A stretch of 64,000 nucleotides of DNA from Gavia stellata (Eukaryota > Chordata > Aves > Gaviiformes > Gaviidae), in assembly GCF_030936135.1 (NCBI RefSeq), contig NC_082595.1, positions 111,864,334 to 111,928,333 on the forward strand, in the 5' to 3' direction. Both the position numbers and the translations under genes were made by a program. The notes beneath the pieces were generated by a model, which worked only from the letters and a program-made list of their open reading frames with translations, did no database searches and was not told the origin of the DNA. Positions 20,543-32,800 of this stretch are shown here, piece after piece. Position 1 is the stretch's first letter. Each line of letters begins with the position of its first letter.

Positions 20543-20585
20543 CGGGATGCGGGGCGGGATGCGGGGCGGGATGCGGGGCGGGGGG
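20543..20585. repeat. 12-bp GC-box tandem repeat
   Basis: Three to four copies of GGGATGCGGGGC in a row. Each copy carries a GC-box-like GGGGCGGG, so the array multiplies potential Sp-family sites in the EFR3B promoter. Confidence 0.75.
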
Positions 20586-20862
20586 GGCACCGTGCTGGAC
20601 GCAGAGGTGGTGCGGGTGTGGGGCAGGGGGGCCCGGGGCTGCAGGCTCCGTGCCGGGCCGGGCCGGGCGGGGCGGGCGGCGGGCGGGCGCTGCGGCCGCG
20701 CCGGCGGGAGGAGCCGCCGCTGCGGTGCCGCCCCCCCGGTGCCGCCCCCGGCCGGCGCCGCTCGGGGTTTTGGGGGGCAGAGCCGGGCCGGGTACCGCCG
20801 CCTGCAGCCGCGCCGGGCAGAGCCGCGCCGAGCCGGGCCACGCCGGGGCGGTGGCAGCGGCC

Positions 20863-20869
20863 ATGTACG
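20863..20869 (+). CDS. EFR3B: EFR3B coding exon 1
   Basis: Only seven coding bases: ATG, TAC and the first base of the Gly3 codon, then a GTGAGT donor. It matches the vertebrate start MYG. Its small size makes it easy to miss in automated annotation. Confidence 0.9.
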
Positions 20870-23800
20870 GTGAGTGCCCGCGGGGGACGAGCCTGGCGGG
20901 GCGGCGCTGGGCCTGGGCCGGTCCGGGGCCGTGCGTGCCCTCCGCTTCCCGGGGACTTGGGCTCGTCCTCGCCCCGGGGCAGGGCTGTGCATCCCCCCGG
21001 GCCCGGTTAGGGGCTCACCCTTTCCAGGGTCGGGGGACCTCGTTCTTTATAGGCTGTGCGCCCCCCAGTTCCTGGGGGGGATCCCCTCTTTGGGTTGGGG
21101 GGCACCATGGTCCTATATAGAGCCGTGCACCCTCCATTTCCCGGGGACTGATCCCTCTTTGGGGTTGAGGGGACCTTGGTCTTTTGTAGGGCAGTGCACC
21201 CCCTAAGTTACTGCGGGGTATCCCCTCTTTGGGGTGCGGGTGACCTCTATCCTCTATAGAGCTGTGCACCCCCCATTTCCTGAGTGGGGACCTCTCTTTG
21301 GGGTTGAGCAGACTTTGGCCTTTTGCAGGGCAGTGCACCCCCTAAGTTACTGGGTGGTATCCCCCCTTTGGGTTTGGGGCGACCTTGGTCTTTTGCAGGG
21401 CAGTGCACCCCCTAAGTTACTGGGTGGTATCCCCCCTTTGGGTTTGGGGGGACCTTGGTCTTTTGCAGGGCAGTGCACCCCCTAAGTTATTGGGGGTATT
21501 CCCTCTTTGGGGTGGGGGGGACCTCTATCCTCTATAGAGCTGTGCACCCCCCATTTCCTGGGTGGGGACCTCTCTTTGGGGTTGAGCAGACTTTGGTCTT
21601 TTGCAGGGCAGTGCACCCCCTAAGTTACTGGGTGGTATCCCCCCTTTGGGTTTGGGGGGACCTTGGTCTTTTGCAGGGCAGTGCACCCCCTAAGTTATTG
21701 GGGGTATTCCCTCTTTGGGGTGGGGGGGACCTCTGTCTTCTATAGAGCTGTGCACCCCCCATTTCCTGGGGGGTGACCCCTCTTTGGGGTTGAGGGGACC
21801 TTGGTCTTTTGCAGGGCAGTGCACCCCCTAAGTTACTGGGGGGTCATCCCTCTCTGGGTTTGGGGGGACCTTGGTCCTGTATAGAGCTGTGCATCTCCCA
21901 AGTTACTGGGTGTGACCCCTCTTTGGGTTTGGGAGGGACCTTCGTCTTTTAGAGGGCTGTGCATCCCCCCAGTTTCTGGAGGGTGCCCCCTCTTTGGGGC
22001 TGGGGCACACACTGTGGTCCCATAAAAGGGCTGTAAATGCCCCCTTTATCACTGGGGCATTGCCCCCTTCCTGGGGGACCATTAACCTCACCCCCCAGCC
22101 CAGGTTCCTGGGGTCACCTGCTCCCCAGGGCTGGGAGGACCTTGCTCCTCTATAGGACCAATGACCCCTATACTACTGGGGGATCACCCATCCTTGGGGT
22201 GGGGAAGCCTTGGGTGCTATATAGGGCTCTTCAGCTCCACCTGGTTACTTGGGGGGGGCAGGAGTGTCACACCCCCACCCCAAGGGTCAGGGGGGATCTT
22301 GGTCCTATATATGACCACCCCCATGCGATACTGGGGAGCTGCCTGGTCCCTGGCATAGGGCAGACCCCAATCTCATATAGGCCCACACACCTTGGGGTGT
22401 TTGGGGATCGCCGTTCCCCCACGTTGACCCCCATGCTGTCACTTTTGTCACCCCCCTGCGCCGGGCAGCCATATGGGGTCCTGCGTCCCTGGCTGGGAAG
22501 CGCGGCGGGGTGATGCTGCCTGCGTAATGGGGAGCAGCTGGCGGAGCAGCTGGCGACCCCCCCGCCCAGGGCAGCGGGCCACGCTAAGCCGCTGGGAGCT
22601 TTTGGGAAGGGCCGGGGGGTGGCCGGGTGGCTCTTAAATCCTCGCAGCCGGAGCATCCTTCCCCGGGCTGTCAGCGCAGGGCGAACGCCACGGAGGAGGG
22701 AGCCCCTGACCGCTGTCCTTCCTTGGGGGCTCCCGGCCCACCCTGAGGGCTACGGGGTCTCTTTGGTGCTGTTGGCCGAGCCCCCTCTCTGCGAGGTGCT
22801 GGGGGTGAGTGAGTGCACGGTGGGATGTGGCAGGAGGGAGATGGGTGGGCAGGGTGCTGGCCCTAACACCCCCCCACACCGGTTGATGGGGTGCTTATTT
22901 TGGGGCTCAGTGGGGTGCACACAGACAGGAGGTCCTGAGATGCGTTGGCATACAGCACCTGCCTCCTGCGGGGCAAGGAGCGGAGCCGGTGGGCTTGGGG
23001 AGCGGGGTTTCTACCTAGGGGGGCCAGGGGGAGGGAAGCTGAGGCAGGACGCGCGGGTTCTGTTCCTTTCCTCTCCTCGTCACGGTGCTGACTCCTCCGT
23101 GGCCTCCGTTGAGTCATTCAGGTCTCCCAGCTGGTATTTTTCCACCCGCAAAACGAGGGGGATGCTTCCCTCCCCTCCTCGGTCGCGGCAGCCTGCGGTG
23201 GCGGCTGCTGCCTGCCCTGGGGACGCAGCCCCTCTGCGGCCCCCCCACACCGGGGGTCCCTCGCCCCCTCTGACTGCAGGACCCGTGTGTCTGGCGTGGG
23301 ATGGCAGCGATGCTCTTGTTGCAAGACAGCCATCCCCAGTGCCCAAATGCTCTCGCCGGTGTCCTTTCCATCTGAGCTCCCCACCTTGCTCAGCTTTTGC
23401 ATCCACGCTGGGGCTTGGGCTGATTTTTATTTTTTTTTTTTTTTTGGTGGTGGGGGATGTTGGCAATTTGTGCCACTGGCAAGCAGGAATTTGCAGGGAG
23501 TTGTCATCATCTGAGCAATTTGCAGCAGCCTAGAGCACTTAATAATCCTCTCTGCCGAGGAACTGCAGGGGACCCCAGCCCCTCTGCAAACCCTGGGGGA
23601 GAGCTGAGCTGCGGGTCCCCAAGAGCCCCCCCAGCCCCCCTGATGTTTAATGATCTGGCCCGGGGGGCGTGATGTGGTCTGGTTGTCCCCTGGGTTCCAG
23701 TCCAGCCTGTCCTGCCCATGGGGAATGGCAATGCCACATTGGGCCACGGCTCCTCTTACCCACAGGTTATGCCTCTGCTAGCATCTTGGGGAAGCCCCTG

Positions 23801-26800
23801 CTCCAAAATACCTGGCGGTACCTTAGGGTGGGGAAGGGCCAAGCATGTCTGGGGACCTGAATGTGACTTTGAGGACAAAAGCCAGGCTGGTCCCTTCCCT
23901 GGTAGCGCTTGTGGCCAGGCATTGCTGCGGCTCATGGTCCTGGAAAGCATCCAGGAGCTGGAAAGCTCTGTGGGATACTTCGGATGAAAGGTGCATTAGG
24001 AATACACAGGATTATTGGTATCTTGTTAATCTCTCTTTTAACTGTCTCTTAGCCTGGGGGAAGGGTTAGATGGGTGACTGGGATGGTTTTTTTTCTCCGT
24101 GGACAAAACGAAGCAGTGCAGAATACTTGCTCCATTATGGGGGAGACCTGCTGCCTCCCTGGGAGGGGAGCACGGGCCACCCTTTGCATCCCCTCTAATC
24201 CCGCAGTGCTTGCACCTTATGCTGAGCTGGTGTTTGCCTGTGCAAGGCAGGAGCAGCGTGCTCGGCACAGCCGTGCCTGGCACCCGTGGCTCATGATGTG
24301 GGGCCGTGGTGGTGGCCCTGCATGCAGAGCAGGGCTGCTGGGGATCTGCACCCCTTTTCAGCCCAGGTTTGGTTTCCTTTTGCATCACCAGTGAAAACGG
24401 GAGAGCTAAGCTTTGACCACGGCTGTGCCGGCCTGGATGGCTGGTGTCATACAAACCGCGGTTTTGTGAGCTGAACCTTCAGGCTGGTGTCCCCGTCTCC
24501 AGTGGGAGCTCACTGTCCTGAGCCTGGCTTGGGGATGAGCTGCTCCACAGGAGATTTCGCACTGCAGGAGCTGGGGGGCTGCTATCAGGCTTCGGCTGGC
24601 AAAAAAGCGTGCTTACCCCACGCTCGGGGGCCCTGCGATGGCCCCGGCTGCAGAGGAAGCCCAGCACTTTGTGTACCAAGCCACCAGCAACATTCCTGCT
24701 TCACTGCCGTCTCCAGGAGTCTGGGCTTTAATTCAGAAATAGGTGCAAAAGGCAGAGTGAGCTCGTTGGGCTGAAAGCGCTCCAGGAACAGGGGCATGGC
24801 CGTAGAGAGAGCATAGTGGGAGAGCGGGGAGCAAGGGAGCTGTGGAGATGGGATGGGGTTAACATTTCCACGGGGGGTTCCCAGTGGGGCTTGTCTGCAA
24901 GTCCCCTCCATACTTTTGGCAGCTGCTGGGAAGGCAGCGCATGTTGGAGCTGTGGTAGCAAGCCTTTGGGAGCCGTATCCTGACCGTCCAGCTCACCGCG
25001 GTTTGTTTCCTCCACGCTCCCTCGCTTTGCTTTCTGGTCGCCGGCACGAGCTGTCTCCTCCTACGCCAGCGAAGCTGGAAATAGAGAAGGTTCCCTTTTT
25101 TTTTTTTTTTCCCAGCTAGAGCAGGGGAAATGAGGTTTTTCGGCTACCCAGGGAGGAGGCGTTGTCAGTGGTGGGCGCCAGCAAGGTCCCTGCGAGCCGT
25201 CTGGGGCTGCCGGCGTGCCACTGAGTCACAGCCAGCAGCCGCACAAGCGGATGGGTTTTGCACTAAATAAATAGCGCTCGGTGGGACTGGATGGCTCAGC
25301 AGGGGAATGTGAAATGCAATTAAGCTTTTTTTTGGGGGGCTTTTTTTTTTTTTTTCTTCTATGCTTTTTAACTAAATGATCTGCAAATTAATTCGGTGCT
25401 CTTGGAGGAAAAGGGGCTGTTTGTGGTGCCGGCAGTGCTGGGGGTTTTCCCATGCCCGGCCGTGGCTCTTGTACAGGGCTGCGTTAAACCTCAATGGCTG
25501 TGGCCGAGCCCTGGGCTTTTTTCCTGGTGCATTTCCAGACAGCATTGCTGTGTCCAGGCAGGATTTGACCCCTGCAGTGAAGATGGGGACTTCTGCCTGG
25601 AGCAAATGCTAGAAGGGATTGTGCCAGGCCAGGAGCTGGCATTGCTCACCTCGAATGTCGCAGGTCGCTCTGCCTTGGGGATTGGAGTTGCTCCCTGTCC
25701 GCAGGGACTGCAAACAACCCAGAAAGGCTGGAGAGAAAGTGTGGCCGTGGCCAGTTCCATCACCTTTCTGTCTCTCTGTAAATGAGGGTGTTCGGTCAGA
25801 TTTTCTGCCAAAACCTAAAACTGGCTGTGGGCTTTGAGGTAGCGTATCTTGGGGAAATAGGAAGCCGCAGAAACATGTGTGGTCAGCATCTCACAAAGGT
25901 CCTTACTGTGTTTTTGTTGAACATGCAAAACAGGGTGTGGGGGGGTTGCATTTATTTTTTTTTCTCTCTGAAAACCTTTCAAACTTGCAAGCCTTCCCGT
26001 GTCCTTGGCCATTCCATTGCATCCGGCTCTGCACTGCGTGGGGCAAGGCCCTGGGCTTGCAGAATGACCCCAGCTCTTCATTAAGCAGTTTTTGGAGGCC
26101 AGCTCTGTTGTTGGGTGGACGCCTCCTGCATCAGGGCTTCCCCACCTTCGTGGTCCAGACCAGACACATCACGTCCACGCGGCACCCAGCAAATGTCTGG
26201 CATCGAGGAGCCGCGTCGAGGCCAGAGTTTGAGTGAATTTCCTGCTATTTAAGCTCTTTCCTCCCTCTGCCATGTGTTGTATAACAAAACCAGGCACCCG
26301 TTAAGGCGCTTAGCTCCCTTTCTCCTCCCCTCGAATCGGTGCTGCCGGTGTGCTGGGTACGTAATGCAAACCTCCCGGTGCGCAGCTCTACCATTAATGG
26401 GTGGTTTCCCCTGCGTGCAAAAGGGCTGGTGTGGTCTTAATGCCTGAGCCTAATCACCGCTGTGAAATATTAATTAATCTGGCCTCTGTTGAAGCTTTGC
26501 GCGTGTGCTGCGGTGTCGGAGCGGCAGGCTCAGCTGGGCAGTGAAGTGTAAATAATGGAGGGCTGAATCCGTCGCTGGTGTAAGCTGGCAGTGGGGCTGA
26601 TTTATGTCCCACCACTCACCACGGAGTTGTTAAAGCTGGATTTGATGCTTGCATGCCTCGAGCTGGCAGCATTTGGAAGGGAGGAGATGGGAGGGAGCGT
26701 GTTTGGGCAAATCCAGATGGGATTCAGACATGCTGGCACCAGCATGGATTTGGCCTCTGGAGCAGCTCCCATTTGGGGGGTCCCTGCACTGGTTGGGGGG

Positions 26801-29800
26801 GAGCCCTGGCACAGAGCTGCTTGGTCCCCCCCCGGCCACGGTGTCTGCCCCAGTGAGCCCTGTCTGCGTTGGTGGAATCGAGGCGAGAGCGGCACGTGGA
26901 AGAGTGCCAGGGGGAAGCTGCGAATTTAATTGCTGAGCTAAAAGGCTTTGCACCGATGGCTCCGAGCGGGCTGCGGGCGACGTCTGGGAGAGCGCTTCCC
27001 TCTCCGGCATGCTCCTGTCCATCCCGCTCAGCGACATGAGAAATACGTCCTGGCAGTGGCAGCCTTGGCTCGCCAGTCCCGGGCGTCTCTGCTCTTCCTT
27101 TGCTGTCGCTGCCTCAAAATATTTCGCTGTCCCTTCGTGCCGGTGTCAAGAGACACAGCTCCCTGTGATCGGCGCTGGCTTGTGCTGCCCTTGGAGGTTT
27201 GGGTCTTCTGCGATGTCCGCGAAAGCGGCTCTGCTCACAGATGAGCTGTCAGCTTTTATAATACCCCTATTGCGGATGCTGACTCTTACTGTAGGACACT
27301 TGGATGAGCGGCGATTAACGAGCGGTTAAGGGAACAAGCTGTGGCCCTGCAGCCCAAACCATTCAGGAAGGTCAGGAACTATTAATTAACATCAGGACAT
27401 TGCTCCAAATGACAAAGCTGGAGGGGTGAGTTGGGTTCAGCCCCCTCCCCAGCTCTGCCTCCCCCATTAAAGGTGGTAGAGGTTTAATGCAACCCAGGAA
27501 CCCTCATCTTTTCATGGCTGCTCTTTTTCAACAGCTCTTCTTTGCACTGGGCTGATCTGAACTGCTTGATCCGGCTCCCCTCCCGGCTTGGGGGCTGCCG
27601 TTGCATTCCTCTGCCATGGCACGGAGCACCTTGCTGTCCTCACCCCATTCCTGGCACAGCATGCTGCGAGGAGGGCACTGGGTCGCGGTTTTAATCGGTA
27701 TCCAGTGCGTTTGGCTCTCTTAAACGCGATTAGAGAGAGATTTACTGGCTTGTTTTACAGCTCTGCCTGCCTGTGGGGTCGTGCTGATTTACAGTGGGAT
27801 CTGCCCTGGCTCTGGGTGGGTGTGGAGGCAAAAGGAGGCTGGCTGGTGCAGAAGCTGGATTTTTAATGTAGGTTTTCCTGCCACTTAAATTGGTGGCAGA
27901 AGCTCAGAGGAGCACCTGAGCGAGGCTTTCACTCGGGGGAGCTCCCAGCCACGCTTGCTCATGGCTCCGGGCTTCCCCCTGGGAACGGCTTTTGGGGAGG
28001 AGGGGGATCTGCAAGTGGTGCCCTACATCTCTTCCATCCCTCATGGCACCGAGTCCGTCCCTGCTCCCTGCCAGCATCTCTTGTTTCTTGCCTTCTGTGT
28101 TTGTTTTTTTTTCCCCCTTCCCAGGGGCTGGGATTCCTCACTCCATCTCTCTGCCCACCCTGGGCTGGATGGAAAATAGGACTAATGGGTCTCTGGGCCA
28201 ACTTGAATATTGCTCAGTGACATTTCAAATATGTAGCAGGGAGATTTCATCCTTTTCCCCCGGCAGGCTCACCCAGCGGGTGCCAAAGTGCTGAGGGAGT
28301 CAGAGGATGGGTATGAAGGAGACTCTCACGTCAGCTGCATAAATGAGATTTTGCTAAGCAGATTAGGGAAAGGTCTCTGGTTTGGTGCGGGGCTCAGGAG
28401 AAGACCATGCTGGGCTGGCGGTACACCCCTTACCTTCAGGCCAGTTTTTTGGCTTGGGGGCAAGAGAGCGACCTTCATGGGATATGAAGTTTAATGAGGG
28501 ATTTGGCGTGATTTAATTAAGATTTATTTGCAATCAGCTGGAGTGCCCTTATTAAGTAAATTCCAGGCCTCGAATAATATGGCCATAAGGTTTTCCAGCC
28601 GTGCTTATTGCCAGTATGCCATTAAAATAGGGAGAGGGAATGGGATTAACAAGGAAAGCCTCAAGGTCAGAGCACTGGTGGGAGAGTGTGTGGTCGTTTT
28701 GGGAGGGGAGCCGGGCCTGTGTTCCATTCTCAGCTGGCTGTATGCGATCCCAAAAGCCCCAGTTACAGCTGGTACCCGTGAATCCCCCTCCTGGAAACAC
28801 ATGTAACGAGTTTATCCGAGAGCCTCAGGGCTCATGCCAGTGTCGGAGCAGCTAAGTAGGGGTTATGCTAGCAAGCCGCAGTGGCTGGGACTGAAAGACT
28901 GTAATTATCCCCAATTAGATCGACTTTCTCAGAGCTGAGCTATCAAAGCAAAAGGCCCTTTTGGCTCGCTTTGCCCCCCGGTGAGAGCGAAGATGTGACC
29001 TGCTGCAGCTGAGTGGCGGTGAAGAGCCCAATAAATGCTACTGGGGTGCCCCAGGGGGGTGCAAGACGGAGGCGATACACGTATTGTGGGTGGGTGTGGG
29101 AGCCAATGCTGCTCCTGGGTTTCCCACCTTACTCCCTCCCTAGGGAGAGGGTCAAGTCACGTTTTTCCATGCCTCGATTTACCTGATTTTTAAGAAAATC
29201 CATGTCCTAGATTCCCACAGTGGCAGGCTGCCAGCAGGAGGAGAGCGTGATGCACCGTGTGGGTCCGCGCTCGCATGTCTGTCGCATCCCTGGGTGCTGT
29301 TTCACGGTCAGCTGCGACCTGCTGAGCCTCCCCCCTTGTTAGCACCGCCCGCAAACTAGCGATGCTTCATGTGCTGCACCAGAGAGCTTTGGGCTCAAGG
29401 GACCTTGAAAAACCGCCCCCATCCCCCTGCTCCGGGGCTCTTCGAAATGCCCAGCTCCCCGGCCGCCCCCACGTACCGGTGCAGACGCCGGCAGAGCGAA
29501 GCCAGTGCCGTTCCCAGTTCCCAGCTGCCATCGGAGCCGCCTCGGTGACTCAGCAGCCGTGCTGAAAGCTCCCTTATTTATTTAAACGGCTGCTCCCGCT
29601 CGGCTGAGCATCCCCTGCAACGATGCTGCCGCTGGGCTGGCCCCGGCCACCGCTCAGCGAGGAGGAGAGCGATACCCGGCACCCCAAGCCCCCCACTTTG
29701 CTCCGGATGCGATGGCTTTGACTACCTGGGCTCTTGGCCCCGCGCTGCGGGTCTGTGCTTCCAGCCCTGCCTGCTCCTGGGAGATGCTGCACGTGGCCGG

Positions 29801-32800
29801 AGCAGGTACCTTCTCCCCGCTTTGCTTTTCCCCGGCGTGCTGGGTTGGATCTCCTGGGAGGGGGAAGCCACTCTGGCTGCCGGTGGCCTTCTGTGTCGTC
29901 TTTCTATTTTTTTAAATACCTTGTGCCAGCCTGGGCTGGAGGAATGCATTGCAGCTGCAGGGTTTTGTCCTCACGGCGGGGGGGATGCTGCCCGTTGGTG
30001 CCTTGCTCGGGGCTGGAGCTGTGGCTGTAGGGCTGGTGCAAGGGTACAAGGTGCATGGGGTCAGTGTGGTGGGTGCTAAAGGAAACTGGTGTCGGGAAGA
30101 AGAAATGTCTGTCTGAGACCTTGTCGAGTAGCCTGGCTGGGGGGGTTGTTGCTAGCCCCAGTGTTAGGGCTTGGTGCTGTGAGGGTCTGGGGGGGTCCCA
30201 TACAGAGCAAGCACAGGGCTGATTGCAGCCCTGGCATCAGGACCAGACTTGGGTTTGTTGCTCCCTAGAGAGCCCTTGGTGGGGGAAAAATAAAACAAGG
30301 GAAAATCTTCCTCTTTCCTCAAGGTCTATGTCATTTTTACTCTGCTTTTTTGAGCATTTATGGTCTCCCTGTCTGTGCCTGTGCATGTCCAGGCTGGGCA
30401 AAACCGAGAGAAGACAGGGGTTTGGGGAAGGAAAGTTTCTCTTGGTTTCATGCAAGCAGAGTAAGAGAGACCCTTTCAATGCCCTGCTGCAGGGAGCTCA
30501 GCCCTCTTACTAGACATCAGAGAACCTCATCTAGAGGCACTGTTCAGTAGGAAGCCCTGTACTTCTGCTGGGCTGTGGTGGGATCCTGCGCACCGGTGGC
30601 CTGATGTGGCTTTGGGTGGAGCAGCGTTCCTGCTTTCCCTGTCCAGACCATGCTTGTCCCCCCCATCTTGTAGGACCGATGGGTCACCCGGCTCCCCTCT
30701 CCTGACAGGCACTTTGGGTCTTCGTCTCTGTCCCGCTGCTTCTTTCTTTAGGTGAGGCATTAAAAATCTTCTACTTCTGGAAGAAGAGGGGTTCTGTTAG
30801 GTGAGAGGGAAGACATTAGATTTAATTATGCAATTATTATTGATGGGATCCATGCTGTGTCCGCTTCATTCATCAGGATGAGGGTGGTGGACTGGGAACG
30901 CGGCTGGGCTCTTTGCTTCTCTCCCAGGGCTAGGAACATGCATTAATCCTGAAAATACTCTCAAGTCACATTTCTGGAGGTGAGATAATTACTGACGAGG
31001 CTGCGGGAGGTGGAGGGGACCTGGCTCCTTGGCTAATGGGATTGCTTATGGGAAAACTCTCCAGCTATTTTGCAGGGAGAGCTCGTGGCCCGTGCTGAGA
31101 CACCGGCAGGGACGTGTGGCCCGGCAAGGTGAGATAAGTCATGCTGCCTCTGCCGTCCCAGGTGAGAGGGATTTATTAAGAGGATTCAGGAGATCATCAG
31201 ACGCTCGTTTGTGTGAATGGCAAAGGAGAATTTATTAAGAGGCTAGATTAAAGGTACTTTGGAAAAAGAGCAAAATCGATCAAAGGCAGCGAGGAGGGAG
31301 AGCAGCAGATACCAGGCTTAGAAATAAAATATTGGATAGCGGGAAGGTGCGGAGGGGTTTGCAGGGAGAGCACAAGAGGTGGAAGGAGCTCCTTGCCACC
31401 ACAGTGTTGCTGGGAGTGCTGGGCCTGGGGACCCCAAAGGGGACCCCAAAGCAAGCGGCAGCCTCCTCTGCACCAGCACCCGCCATCGGAGGCAACGTGC
31501 TCAGGAAGCGAGCGAGCACATTGCAGGAAGCGAGCGGTGCCAGCGCCGGGAGCTGGCGCGAGCAGGCGTGAGCTCATGCGTTCCAGCAGGAGCGGTCGCC
31601 GGCTCCCGCTGGCGCAGCCTTTGTCCCCCCGGCTTCTGCTTCTCGATGGTGGCTGCCAAAAAGCAGCCCCAAATTACTCACGCTTCCCCAGGCTCGCAAA
31701 GGCCGGTGCTTTGGGGTGGCTGACACCAGTCTCCTCCACGGGGTGCAGCATCCAAGTAACGCCAGGCCCCGGGGAAAAAATGCATTGTGCTGGAGCAGAG
31801 GAATCCTGGTGTGCAAAGCCCTCGGAGCAGCACTGGGGAGGGTAGCGTGTCCAGCAATCTCTTTTTTTTTTTCTTTTTTTTTTTAAATAAACAAACTCTG
31901 CAGATATTCATCAGTGGCCAGGAGGCAGGGCAGTGCTGGTACAGTTTTACACAGGGGGATGTAGCAGGGTGGCGGTGCACACGGATGCTGAACTCTGGTG
32001 CTGCAGCCGTCCCCATGCTCGGTGTGTGTGTGAGCACGACAGATGCTGGACCGCTGGCTGTCCCCGAGGCGAAGACGGGGGGATTCCTGGCTGCTGCGGA
32101 GGGTGTGCTGCTGCCCTGAGAAACAGGATATGGCACAGGAAGAAATACCCAGCTTGCAAATGATCCCTTCCTCCTTCGGCAGGTCCCCGAAAGCGGAGCA
32201 GGGGATCGCAGCCGTGTTTGGGATGTTTGGTGACTAGGGCTAATTGCTTTGCTCTGAGTTGGGATGAGGCTGATGCCCGCTGTTTGCTGGCCTGCAGAGT
32301 CGCTGCTGCAGGGGGGCACGACTTGTGCATTGGGAGACAAGCTGCTGTCATGTCTGAGGCCCCTCAAAAAGAGTGGCTGGGTACAGTTGTGTCGGTGTCC
32401 TGTGAAACACAGGTCACTTGGTGCACCCTTTGGGGTAGAGGGACCGCGGTCCGGCAGCCTAAAGGTAGGGGTGCAGTCAAAGGTGTTTGGTGTTTCTCAA
32501 CAGCTCAGCTTTGGAGCTGCGAACAGGAAAAGGCATTTTCCTTTCATAGCCTTCATAAGACGCTCTCTCTTCTTTTTCTGTCTTGCTGTCTCCAGCAGTC
32601 TGTTCTCTCTTTATTGCAGCCGGCTCCATGGGGAGTGTGGGGCAGGGTGAGTAGTGTGTCCTCTGGTGAGTGGTTGGAGGAAGGAGCTCTTGGTCTAAGG
32701 ACCTGCAAAAGAGGATCTTGCGAGATACAGAGGCACAGCTTTAGGGGAACTTTGGACATCTTGGTCTCTGGGGGCTGATTTCTTGGGTGAGAAAAGCAGA

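Larger units (their letters stand above)
20380..21010 (+). promoter_or_regulatory. EFR3B: CpG-island promoter of EFR3B
   Basis: A very CpG-rich block with many GGGCGGG (Sp1-type) boxes ends just after the first coding exon. A 12-bp GCGGGGCGGGAT unit repeats about four times at 20543-20585. There is no TATA box. The start site is probably within about 200 bp upstream of the ATG at 20863. Confidence 0.75.

Noticed and set aside
20015-21120. Frames of 303-331 codons over the EFR3B promoter
   Set aside because: CpG-island artefacts crossing the real ATG in the wrong frame; the seven-base coding exon fits the conserved protein.
21234-21745. Repetitive open frames in the 70-bp array
   Set aside because: Most units are not a multiple of three bases, so the frame rotates between units and no constant repeat peptide is maintained.
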